A stretch of 64,000 nucleotides of DNA from Beverwykella pulmonaria (Eukaryota; Ascomycota; Dothideomycetes; Pleosporales; Melanommataceae). The notes below the pieces were generated by a model. The model was not told the origin of the DNA. It was given only the letters and a program-made list of their open reading frames with translations, and did no database searches. The position numbers were made by a program, and so were the translations under genes. Below, in pieces: positions 35,559-45,486 of the stretch (position 1 is the stretch's first letter; every line of letters starts with the position of its first letter). The stretch spans positions 1,826,046-1,890,045 of the forward strand of contig BCHH01000008.1 in the NCBI GenBank assembly GCA_001599595.1. The letters run 5' to 3'.

Positions 35559-36653
35559 TCACCTCTTCAACTCCGCAAACCTCCTCGCCAACTCATCCAC
35601 ATCCGGGATCTTTCCTCCGGGTCCATTGTCCTTCTTCACCGGCGCCTTCTTGACCTCCGGCGCCTTAGCCTTGGCCGCCACATTCCCCGGCAGCCTCAAC
35701 TTGGGCGCAATATTATCCACGCTCGGACTCGGTGGTGTAATACGCAGCGGGCTCTGGGGCCCAAACTGCTTCGGCGGCGTTGCCTTGACCAGCTCTTCCT
35801 GCTCATCCTCCTTCTTCGCATCTTGACTTGCACTTGATTCCGCGAGAAGTGGAGGCTCTAGCTGTGGCTGGGTATCCGCCTCCTCCGCAATTCCGCCCGA
35901 CGGCTCATCATCATCATCGTCCTCTTCCTCAGGTGCTGGCGCAGCCTCCCCATATTGCACGCCATAAAACCGCGCAATCTCGGTCAAATACGCATCGACC
36001 AACTCCGGCTTCGGCGTTTCCAACTTCAATTTATTCAGCACTCTCTCGGCGACCCCCTCCCCCTCCATACTCGCGACCGCGATTTCCTTGCCAAACTTCT
36101 CAATCAGCAGGTTCCGCGCCGTATGTAGCTCCTTGATGTCTGTTCGTGATGCAGCGTAGATGATCGAGCGGACTGCTTCTTCGAGTGCGGGGTCGACGGG
36201 TATGGCATTGTGCGCGACGGGCGTACTGTATGGAGAGGAAGGTGGGTCGAGGAGTTGGGAGCGCGCGAGAAGGAGCTCGCAGTAGAGTTCGAGCATTTCG
36301 TGGAGTTCGGTGGTGATGTCTGACCGGATGATATTCTCGACTCGTATTCGGGCGGATTGCACTTTGCCAGCCTGTTCCCTTGGGTTAGTATGGAGCATGA
36401 TGTCCCCTTGGGGTATGGCTGCCTCATGCGCAGCTGTAAGATATATAGTTGGGTAAGAAGCAGGCGCATACCTCGATAAGCTGTGCCATCTCCCGCCGCT
36501 GCTGTTTCGCCTTCGCGGAGTCTTTTTGTTGCACCATGCGCAGGCGCGATATGGAGAGCTTGAGCTGCACTTTGAGCTTGTTCTAGGCAGGTCAGCGGAC
36601 GATGCCGGAAGAAGTGGGCCAGGACTTACAACTAGGGAAGATGCTGGAGCCAT
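35559..36653 (-). CDS. IST1: ESCRT-III-associated protein Ist1
   Basis: Ist1 is an ESCRT-III-like protein that binds the ATPase Vps4 and tunes its action on endosomes (multivesicular body sorting). Exons 36653-36630, 36582-36472 and 36371-35559 give 315 residues. The first coding exon is 24 nt (MAPASSLV). The Ist1 core covers about residues 9-175: NKLKVQLKLSISRLRMVQQK, AKAKQQRREMAQLIE, KVQSARIRVENIIRSD, LELYCELLLARSQLL and AVRSIIYAASRTDIKELHTA. The middle is acidic and Pro-rich (EEEDDDDDE). The extreme C-terminus, DELARRFAELKR, fits a MIM1-type Vps4-binding motif (Leu-x-x-Arg-aromatic-x-x-Leu-Lys), as expected for the family. The neighbouring genes have unrelated roles. Confidence 0.93.
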   Translation of the reverse strand: MAPASSLVVSPGPLLPASSADLPRTSSKCSSSSPYRACAWCNKKTPRRRNSSGGRWHSLSRYAPASYPTIYLTAAHEAAIPQGDIMLHTNPREQAGKVQSARIRVENIIRSDITTELHEMLELYCELLLARSQLLDPPSSPYSTPVAHNAIPVDPALEEAVRSIIYAASRTDIKELHTARNLLIEKFGKEIAVASMEGEGVAERVLNKLKLETPKPELVDAYLTEIARFYGVQYGEAAPAPEEEDDDDDEPSGGIAEEADTQPQLEPPLLAESSASQDAKKEDEQEELVKATPPKQFGPQSPLRITPPSPSVDNIAPKLRLPGNVAAKAKAPEVKKAPVKKDNGPGGKIPDVDELARRFAELKR

Positions 36654-37122
36654 GATGGCGAGAGCTTTGTTGCGACTCAAAAGGAGGTGTGGGAAGGTTA
36701 TTTGAAGGTTGTTAAAGCAGGTTGATGTTGGAACTCGGGATAAGGTGGGATGCGCGGGGTTTGAGGTACCGTGGCGGTGTTACAGGTGTGGCATATGCGT
36801 GGTCCGAGCTCGGTTCTCCGATATGTTTGTAACAGTCCTGCTGGCAGATACAGCAGCGCTTATTAGAGCAAAGTGATCCTTTTGACCGCCACCTAAACCT
36901 GTCTTCCTTCCCATTGCCGTCCCAAGAAGTGACAACGTACTGCACAGCCCACCAGGCTACCCAAGGTGGTCATAAGACATGTGCGAGTGACAACATTGGT
37001 TGCTATGGAATTACTTGTATATCACGACGTTATTTCCATGAGATACAGATGACCTTCCCATATAGTAGACCATTTCGCACATGCCAGAAACGCCGCCTCC
37101 CATGTACCATATACCCATAAAC
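36654..37122. other. Intergenic region between IST1 and MSH2
   Basis: About 470 bases: the IST1 promoter and MSH2 3' UTR, both on the minus strand. No further gene is supported. Confidence 0.65.
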
Positions 37123-39995
37123 TCACAATGCCTGGATTCCTTTGAAGAACCCATTGTTCCGGAGTGCCTCGTTCTCCTTGACCAACTCCCTCATTCGCTC
37201 CACCTGTTGCTTCTTCGTTAGACCCTGGCTCTCGACCTCCTCTTTCCACTTTGCGAGCATCTCCTTGAGAAGCTTGCTTCCTTCTTCAACTTCCTCCTTG
37301 CTCGCTTGCACAAAACTCTCTTCGTGCTTCCCAGAGAAGTCTTCAAGCTCGTCGGCTTTCCTCTTCGCCATGTTGATCACCTTTTGTGGAAATCGTACTA
37401 GCTCTGCGACGTGGATACCAAAAGACTGGTCACAGATACCTGGCTCGACCTTGTAAAGGAGTGTCACCTCCCTCTTCTTCTTCCCGCCGTTGCCATCGTC
37501 TTCAGCGCCCTCAGAGATGTGTGCAACAACATGCAGGTTTTGCACCTGTGGATACGTATCTACCAGTGCGGTGAGCTCGTGAAAGTGCGTTGCGAAGAGG
37601 GCGAAAGCCCCAATCTCCTTGACAATGTACTCCGAGATGGCCCACGCGAGACCGAAGCCATCATACGTACTCGTTCCGCGGCCAAGTTCATCGATGATAA
37701 TAAGGGACTCTTTAGTAGCGGATTTGAGGATATTGGCCGTCTCCAGCATCTCAGCCATGAACGTCGACACGCCCTTGAGTTGGCTGTCACTTGCACCCAC
37801 TCTGGCGAGGATGCAGTCAAAGATTGTGAGCTCGGCTTCTGAGGCAGGCACGAAGCAGCCGATCTGGGCCATCAAGGCAATGACACCAATCTGCCTGATA
37901 TACGTCGATTTACCTCCCATGTTGGGACCTGTAATGATCAGAAATTCGCCCGAGTTGCGGGTGAGGCTGACGTCGTTGGTGATAAAGGATATGTCGTCCT
38001 GCATCTCCATACACGGGTGCCTAGCTTCCTTGAGAATTGTGTCACCGGTTCCACGGGGGTGCATCTTAGGACGTGTGTACGAAGTAGGAGCGTGCACAGA
38101 GACATGTGCGAATGCTACAATGACATCGAGATGCGCGAGAACGGCGGCGAGTTTTTCTAGCACTGGGATGTAGGAAGAAGCAACTGAGACCACTTCGCTG
38201 ACAAGCCCAGACTGTGTGCGGTTGTAGTTTTCGGAAAGTTGATCGAACTCTCGTCGCATTTTCTGTAGATCAGATGTGGTGAAATATACGCCGTTCTTCT
38301 GGGTTGAGCACTCCTGGTACTGTTTCTTGTTGCGGATACAGCCTGCTTCATTTCTCGTTAATCGGAAGCACCATCCGTGAACTCGGTGATTTTCGAGGAA
38401 CAGCTTCTTCTCCGTGTCTTGATTGAGATCGCGTCCGACTTTGTGGTGCTCGGATTCCATGTCGCGCTTCAGCTTGTCAAGACGTTTCCGGATGGTGCGC
38501 AGAGATTCGTCAAACTCTGGCTTGATGATGAATTCGTGGTTATCGAGAGCCTCAAGATCGACGGTTGTTTCGACCATCTCCTGAAGCTTCGCGAATGAAT
38601 CGGAATATTCGCGTATCTTCGAGGTGTATTCGGCATCAAGAGGATCTTTATACTGCTCGTCCATTACATTCTCCAGAGTTCCCAGAAATCCAGGCAAGCG
38701 AATAACGACTTGATATGCTCGGACCACATCCTCTAAGTTGGCTACCTTTCGTTGGAACTTCTTTGCGAGGCGGTACAAGTCCGGAATTGATTTTAGGTGT
38801 TCTTCCTGCATAGTCTGTCGGAGCTCGGTATCATTGACGAATGCTTCAACTAATTGCTGTCTCCGTTCGATTTCCGACACGTTCATCAGAGGCTGTTTTA
38901 GCCACTGGGAAAGCAGTCGACTACCTGTGGGTGTCTTGCAATGATTGAGCAGACCGTACACACTCATGGTTTTCGCGCCATCTCTGGGGCCTGGCATGAG
39001 GTTAAGCGCTTTCAGTGCTGCGGCATCGAGTTTCATGTACTGCGACAGATCGTGCTGGTAGAGCTGGTACTGTCCGAAGTTGGAAGAATCCGACATAACG
39101 CCCAGAGACTTGATTAACGCTGCCGCAGCGCCCATCGCGACCTTCAAGTCTGTGAGAGGAAGTGTACTAGCAGTACGCTCATCTTTCAACAAACGTGGAA
39201 GGTCCTGCTCGATATCTTTCGTGCCAAAGTCTGCGGAACTCCTCTCGCCGACCGAGCACCCGCAGTTCTCTGCAATGGACCGGAGCTTCTTGAGCTCGAG
39301 ATCCTTCTTTTGGGGGTCTGCCTGAATGAGGCATTCCTTTACACCGAGCTGAATGAGTAGTGACTCAAAGTTCGAATAGAGGTCATTGTCGAGAAATTCG
39401 GTAACGCCCAGTTCCCTCACGCTCGCATCAGCAAAGCAGACTCCGACTTTCCGTGCCTCCGATGCTTTCGCTGAGATCTTGACGGCTAATATGATGGGGG
39501 CGTTCTCTATGTGTCCGCCGAGGTCGTCTTCGATGTCTTGGAGGTTGCCGGGCGAAGCCTGGTCGACGGTTAGTCTTCTCTAGTTGTGATTCCTTCATCT
39601 GCTCCCATACATGTTTTGTGGCCTTCCAATCCATCCTCTTCCCCGATGACTGCCATATCTCCACTCGCTTGCTCAACCTGAACAGTGCCTCTCGAAGGAA
39701 ATTGCGGAACACAGTGTTGGTCATTGTAACAGAATCGAGGCCTGGGTCTCGGCCAAGCTTGCGAAGAACAGCGGTCGTTCTGTAGACCTAGGGAGATAGT
39801 TAGACGAAAGTTCACAGCAGTTGAGGAGATCAGACCTACCGTAGTAGCAATGAACCTTGCATCATCGCCGTGGGCGGAGTAGTAGTCCCCTCTGTCGAAG
39901 ATGCGGACCGTATCGTCACCCGTCTCAGGCAGGCTGCGAAAGAACTTGCAGAAACTGGACTCATCCTCTTCTTTCAACTCTGGTCTAGACGCCAT
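37123..39995 (-). CDS. MSH2: DNA mismatch repair protein Msh2
   Basis: Msh2 pairs with Msh6 or Msh3 to recognise mismatches and small loops in nuclear DNA. Exons 39995-39840, 39787-39611 and 39558-37123 give 922 residues, close to other fungal Msh2. The N-terminal mismatch-binding domain starts MASRPELKEEDESSFCKFF and includes FDRGDYYSAHGDDARFIA. The second intron joins WKATKH to ASPGNLQDIEDDLG, a family landmark. The core and lever regions include FVNDTELRQTMQEEHLKSIP and KPEFDESLRTIRKRLDKLKR. The ATPase has the Walker A motif TGPNMGGKSTYIRQ (about 37905-37935), LIIIDELGRGTSTYDGFGLA and ALFATHFHELTALV. The C-terminal helices end FFKGIQAL. No interruption is seen, so repair is probably functional. 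The large opposite-strand frames inside it are shadows. Confidence 0.97.
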
Positions 39996-40984
39996 ATTGA
40001 CGCGAAATCTACTTGTACAAAGCGAATTGGAAGGAGCAAAAGAAGTTGGGTGAAAAGACGGGGAAAATTGTGGCGGGAGGCTCTTCCCACTTTAACAGTC
40101 GACGCGACACGACCGACGCGTTTTCTGCCACCGCCTTTGATACGCTAGACCAAGGCCGAGAAATTGCCGACGCACGGACTACATACACACTACTAAGGTA
40201 AGAACTGTCTTCACTAATTCTTCCTAAGTAACCGTTACTGCCCCGTCTGGCTAATCCTTCGCATGCTATGGTATTCTCGAAGTCATCATGGCCATTGCCA
40301 GAGGTCCTGTCAACATTAACCGTGATTAGGGGGCCTCAGCTCCTTATGTGCCCCAACCATACACCTCATAATGTTTTCTATGTTAAACTCAAACAAATGA
40401 TTCCGCTGCAAGCATTTTCCTTTTCTAGAAATTATTGATGATGCGAGTACCACTTCACAGCTTCCATTATTAGCACTCTTAACACTGGTATTCACTGAGT
40501 GCCCTATAACATGTGCGCTCTCCTTCGAAGCGGCAGTTATCCGCACTTCCCTTCAAGAAAAGATTTACCTCCTATTTGGAGGCCTCATACGCTCATACAA
40601 GACATGAGAGCATAGCGAAAGGAGTTTGTTTCTTTAGGTCTTAGGATACATCGACGTAACATCGTGTGACAGTAGAATTGAAGATACGGTAAACACTAAA
40701 ACGACAATAGCCGAAAGTAATGGGATTTCTAGCCTGCGGGAAGTGCTAACAGAGATCGCGAAATGATGGCGCTAGCGCAGCCCACGCGTGACGCCATGTA
40801 CCACTATGCGAACATCTTGAAGTCGCTTTATGTCTTTTTATGGTGACAAGCACCCGTACCATCGTAAAACCCGGCGCAAGCTGTGAGAAAAGGCTTCATT
40901 GTTTGGCGACAGGCGCCAAACCCCTATGAACGAGCAGTGTTGTTATAATGTACATCCCAATTGACATCAGAGCCATTTCATGTT
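39996..40984. other. Intergenic region upstream of MSH2
   Basis: About 990 bases between MSH2 and the hydrolase gene, both on the minus strand. It includes the MSH2 promoter; from 40200 onward it is more A/T-rich and without recognisable genes. No repeat or RNA gene was identified by eye. Confidence 0.55.
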
Positions 40985-41947
40985 CTATGCCTCTGCACAT
41001 TGCCGATATAGCTCCTCAGAATGATCCCTCCAAATGGTGAAATGCGTTTCCCCTTCTAGAACTCTCAACCTCCCCCCACCCAATCTTTCGTCTATCCACT
41101 GCGCCATCTTCAATGGCGTATGAGTATCCTTGTCCCCATGCACCAACCATACTCTCTCACTGTCCACCTCCTTCAACTCAAATCCCCAATTTCTTGAGAG
41201 CACAGTTCCGTCTTGCATACAACCCCCAGTGCCCTGTTTAAAAGCCTCAAGGAGTCCTGCGACGGCATTGTCGAGATTGAAATCGCTGTCGTCGTTAATC
41301 CTGATGAATGCTTTTTCCTCCGGGGTTTTGAGCTGGCTCTCTAGAACGCGTTTGAGGCGTGAGGGGTCTTTGGTGCAGTAGGGAAGGATAAGAGAGGGGA
41401 GGATAAGATATCGGGCCACAAGCTTCAGAAACCATAGCATTATGCCCTTCAAGGGCCAAGTGAGATATGGAACTGTGTCTAGCAAAGCTTCTATGGGCCC
41501 AATACCGCATACAACAATTGTGCCTCGAAGTCTCTCTTTAGGAATGAAACGTGCGCATGCTAAGGCGAAGGGTCCACCTCCACTGGCTCCTAATATGCTG
41601 AACCGCCTAATTCCGAGATGATCTGCCAGGCTCACCACATCTTCAGGCCAGTCAGTGAGCCCTCTGTCGGCAAGCGTCGAAAGTCCACAGCCGGGCCGAT
41701 CGATGGTAATGAGGCGGGCACCGATTTTTTTGCAGATCGTGTCCCAGTTACGACCAACAATGCGGGATCCTGGAAGACCGTGGAACAAGAAGATTACGGG
41801 GTCAGAAGGGGTTGTGGAGCCATAGGTTGCGAAGCCTAGGTTGCGCATGTCGGGGAGGGTAAAAGTTTGACATTCTTCGGGTCTGAGTGAGAGTTTGGAA
41901 GGATCCGGAGGAAATGAAGGGGCAGAGTTATCAAAAAACCCGAACAT
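40985..41947 (-). CDS. Alpha/beta hydrolase, substrate unknown
   Basis: This is a single-exon gene of 320 residues, full length for the alpha/beta hydrolase fold. HGLPGSR (about residue 55) is the oxyanion-hole region. The nucleophile elbow is GASGG within FSILGASGGGPFALACA, giving the serine. VHGDKDTHTP carries the likely catalytic Asp, and GETHFTIW the His near the end, so the triad is complete. There is no signal peptide; the N-terminus is polar, so a cytosolic enzyme is likely. Many fungal paralogues of this type exist and no substrate can be inferred. A dienelactone hydrolase lies 2 kb upstream on the same strand, but the gap speaks against a shared transcript. Confidence 0.88.
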   Translation of the reverse strand: MFGFFDNSAPSFPPDPSKLSLRPEECQTFTLPDMRNLGFATYGSTTPSDPVIFLFHGLPGSRIVGRNWDTICKKIGARLITIDRPGCGLSTLADRGLTDWPEDVVSLADHLGIRRFSILGASGGGPFALACARFIPKERLRGTIVVCGIGPIEALLDTVPYLTWPLKGIMLWFLKLVARYLILPSLILPYCTKDPSRLKRVLESQLKTPEEKAFIRINDDSDFNLDNAVAGLLEAFKQGTGGCMQDGTVLSRNWGFELKEVDSERVWLVHGDKDTHTPLKMAQWIDERLGGGRLRVLEGETHFTIWRDHSEELYRQCAEA

Positions 41948-43955
41948 TTAGAAGCTTTGGTATATGTAATGAGTACTAGATAGTAGAAGCTGATAGAACG
42001 ACTCACGATTCAGGACGCGTCCACGAAGGGCTAAGAAAGCAATGGGATAGATAAAATATAAACACCAAGCTTTTGAGGAGCTTCTCAACCCATATTTAAA
42101 TTAGAGAACGTTAAATTCCCGGATTGTAGGTTGGCCTGAGATGACGCCAAGGAAATAAAGCAGCATTACAGTCGGCTTCCCGGAACGCCGTTATGCGATG
42201 CTCCGATCCAGCATGTGACGTCGGTATATTTCCCTTTTCAGTTCAGATGCAAGCCATAGCGGTTGTCTGTGGAATAGAGGTTTAGAAAAATCTGGGGTCT
42301 TTGATGATTGAAATATTCGATGTAGGTTCTTAGTTTGAGGTGATATATGCCTCTTAGTTCGAAACATTAGAGACCTGATTGGGTGAGATCTATTAGCAAG
42401 AGATGGCTAGCCGTGAGGTGCTCGAGAAAGCCCTTTTGTATTACAGGTAACTAGTATTGCGTTAGCCCGGCTTTCCATGCTTCTAAGGTATTCAGACATT
42501 TAAGAAGATAGCACTTACACTATTTACATGCCTTGCCAACTTTCTATTCTCAGCTGGGAGCCATTCCCGTCTTCTTTAATCCTCGTATTCCCTAACTTAA
42601 GCGCCTGTATGGGATTCTCTAGTTTACATAAAGTCATCACCCCCATAAGCCCTAATCGCCTGGATTACTAGTCAGAATCCGGTCGTAACTTAGAGTATTT
42701 CTACCCACATTGGATACATAATACAGGAACAAGTTTTACGGCTGGAGGGCTTCATTGGTATGAGATACAAGATACTGTAAGCAGGATGCTTCTGCAGTGC
42801 TTACTCATCTGCTGTACTGTACAGCTGGCTCTGCTGGTCGCACTTCACCGAACACAACAGATATACACAACACACATAATCATACCCCCTCATGGCCACC
42901 TCCCCTGCTTACAGATACAGAATGCACTGTACTACCCACATGGAAATACAGCAACAATACTGGTTCCGGCTTATTGTACATCGTATGCACGTAATGCTAA
43001 TAGCAAAACTTAAAATAGCTATATCACCCACCCCTAGCCCTCAAGAATATTTCATTGTGGGAGCTGCTCCCTGAAATCATCTCCATTCAGGCGCAGAACA
43101 TCACTAGATATCCGACTTTCTAGAGCCATAATGAATTCCAGGACCTACCTCAAAGGATCCCTGCTGTACGATTGTATCTCGCAGTGGATACTAATCGTTT
43201 TCCCAAATATGATATTGTCTATCCCTGAGAATGTAGTATTTCAAAAAAGCGAACGATAAAGCTATTGATGGTCTTGTAATGGGCATTGACTTGCAGTAGT
43301 CGGAAAGGACAGTCCCATGTCATTAACATGTCCAGGTTCAAGTAAAGAGAGGACGGGGAGACCCAGCTCCATGACTGCGGTTGTGTCACTGAGTGGAACA
43401 TACTAGAAGTGTTGTGGAGGAATAAAAAAATTGGATGAGAGGAGCGAGATTTATATATAAAGAGCCACGTACGCATAGAAGATGGGAGGCTGCGTGATCA
43501 CATGAGTGATGAGCGGTGAAGAGCGACACTGCGAGGAAATCCAGTCGGGCAGTGTCGAGGGACAGAGATAGCTAGATGGGAAGACCTAATTTTCTTCATA
43601 CTAACGAGGTACGCAATTTTGGCTGCATGCACAGAACAATGGACTGGACATCTCGACTACTCCACATCGTGGCATCCAACACCACTCTATCACTACTTCC
43701 CGCCACCACAAACTGTTCGAGCTTTCCGACCCAAGAACCGCGGCGCACCATGTCCCTGATTCACCCCCTTACACATCAACCCGTCCACCATGCACATACC
43801 TCACAACTTCCCGGTCGGCTCGCCCCTACAACAAAGCATTAGAAACCTTTCTCAATGTTCTCGTCGTGCCCTTCTGCATCTTCAACGCTTTCTATAGCAT
43901 CTCGGGGAGATGAAGGAATTACACATATTGAACAGAAGGAAAGGAGAAGGGGTGC
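41948..43955. other. Two-kilobase gene-poor, A/T-rich stretch
   Basis: This is the longest gap in the window. It is visibly richer in A and T than its neighbours, and stop codons are frequent in all frames; the few open frames (for example 42786-43013 and 43219-43476) are low-complexity and resemble nothing. The right part (43560-43850) carries a C/A-rich tract. It could hide decayed transposon remnants, since an eroded element lies 1.4 kb further right, but I found no terminal repeats or coding traces here. Confidence 0.55.
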
Positions 43956-44953
43956 TTACGCTTTCTTAACGTACTCGTCGAACCAGGTCACAGCTTGGAA
44001 AAAAGCCTGCTCCTTTGCGAATTTTATCCGCGGGTTGGAAATATCGGCGCGCACGGCAAAACCGTGCTCAACGTCAGAGAACAGATTGATTTGGTAAGGT
44101 ACGGAGAGCTTCTCGAGGATTTCTTCTGTTTCGTGGCGTTTGGGTGCGGGAAAAATTTGGTCGGTTTCTGAGTGCACGCATTGGTTATTAGCGGGTGTTC
44201 ACTCCTCGGATATATATATATGTGTGTGTGCCGAAGTGCGTTATACATACCCGCAGCAGAAATACTCAGGGGTCCCTGAATCCCCTGGACCTCTTCTGCG
44301 TCCACGAAGCTAGGGTGAGCGGTATATCCCGCGTCCAGCTTTCCCTCCTTCAGGAACCGACACACATATTTGCCGCCAAAGCAGTATCCAACGCCTCCAA
44401 TCCTCTTGACTCCCAACGAACCGCGCATTTCCTTAATCGTGGCCTCGATGATGGGATCAACTGTGGGGACTTTGGGCATGTCGGTCTGGATCCAGGACAT
44501 GAGATCAAAGTTCTCAGGTGGGTTCAAGGGCACTGGGTTTCCGTTGAAGAGGTCGGGGATTACGACGAAGTAGCCGTTGGCGGCGAATTGGTCGGCAATT
44601 CTGCGTAGTTTTGTTAGAGGCTGTGGCGTTGTGGAGTGGATGAGGAATGGATACGAACAGCTGTACGTTGATGAAGTCGACGCCCATAACATCTGTATCC
44701 GTTGTCAAACTTGTATTTAGTGAAGATGGGGTGGGTGGCCCAACCAGTGAGAATAAGGATCGCGTTTTCGGTCCTCTTGTCCTTGGGGTAGGAGAAGTAT
44801 GTTCGGACTGTGAGTAGTGATTAGTATACGGCTGTGCGCTTATGTTCGGTAGACATTCGACCCACCATCGCCAATCTTCTTGATCTCGCCGACAGCAGTG
44901 CCCTCATGCTTTACACCGACAGTGCAGCACTTGCTGATTGGGTGGGAGGCCAT
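43956..44953 (-). CDS. Dienelactone hydrolase family protein
   Basis: This cytosolic alpha/beta hydrolase is of the dienelactone hydrolase type; natural substrates in fungi are mostly unknown, and some act in aromatic breakdown. Five exons fit: 44953-44866, 44807-44745, 44692-44659, 44600-44251 and 44167-43956, giving 248 residues, the family length. Landmarks in order are ASHPISKCCTVGVKHEGT, AILILTDVMGVDFINVQLIA across two introns, FAANGYFVVIPDLFNGNP, and GGVGYCFGGKY (Cys nucleophile). ETDQIFPAPKRHE (Asp) and DVEHGFAVR (His) complete a Cys-Asp-His triad. Two donors start GTT (GTTGGG and GTTCGT), unusual but needed to keep the frame and the family pattern. Intron 4 holds a 20-bp alternating TA/TG tract. 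The third exon is 34 nt. Confidence 0.88.
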
Positions 44954-45386
44954 TGTCACAAGGTTTCAAGCTCAGGATAGAAGAGTAGGAGGAAGTGACT
45001 CAAGAGGTAAAGAAGTGTCCACGAAGCTAATTGACTACGAAGCAAAACCTCGGGACAAATGGAACTTAAATACTTGTCACTGGCGCATACCTACTGCCGA
45101 GGAGAGTGGATAGCTCGCCGTATTTCCCCTCGGTGGGGCAGGCAGCCGGCATGACGCAGGTCGACATGCATCCTTCGCACTAGCACTTATTCCCCGAAAC
45201 GGAAATATAGGCAGCTTCAGATTGCGTATTTACGATATGCGCTCTCCAAGGCCGCAGTGCTTACGAATTCTTCCATGCCTGATGTAAGGATATTGGAGTA
45301 GGATTACTAACTTTATGTTTGGGACGCGGGGTTAGCGAATGAAAGGGAGCGCTTCAGTGCGTATGCAGAAATGGCATCTTGGGATA
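44954..45386. other. Flank between the dienelactone hydrolase gene and the transposon
   Basis: About 430 bases, including the hydrolase promoter. Its last two bases (TA, 45385-45386) are the left copy of the target-site duplication of the adjacent transposon. Confidence 0.6.
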
Positions 45387-45432
45387 GAGTAAGCGATCAC
45401 CATCCGGGGCGGACCACCATCCGGGGCGAACA
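45387..45432 (+). repeat. Left terminal inverted repeat of the transposon
   Basis: A 46-bp end beginning GAGTAAGCGATCACC. It contains two tandem 17-bp units, 45398-45414 and 45415-45431, both starting CACCATCCGGGGCG and differing by one G/A. It pairs with 47652-47697 at 44 of 46 positions. The doubled unit could be two transposase-binding sites. Confidence 0.92.
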
Positions 45433-45486
45433 TCAAAAAATGTGATACATTTACTAACACCACAACACTACCATTTTATATAGAAA

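Noticed and set aside
37411..38173. Plus-strand frames of 143 and 184 codons within MSH2
   Set aside because: Antisense to conserved MSH2 ATPase codons; no independent support.
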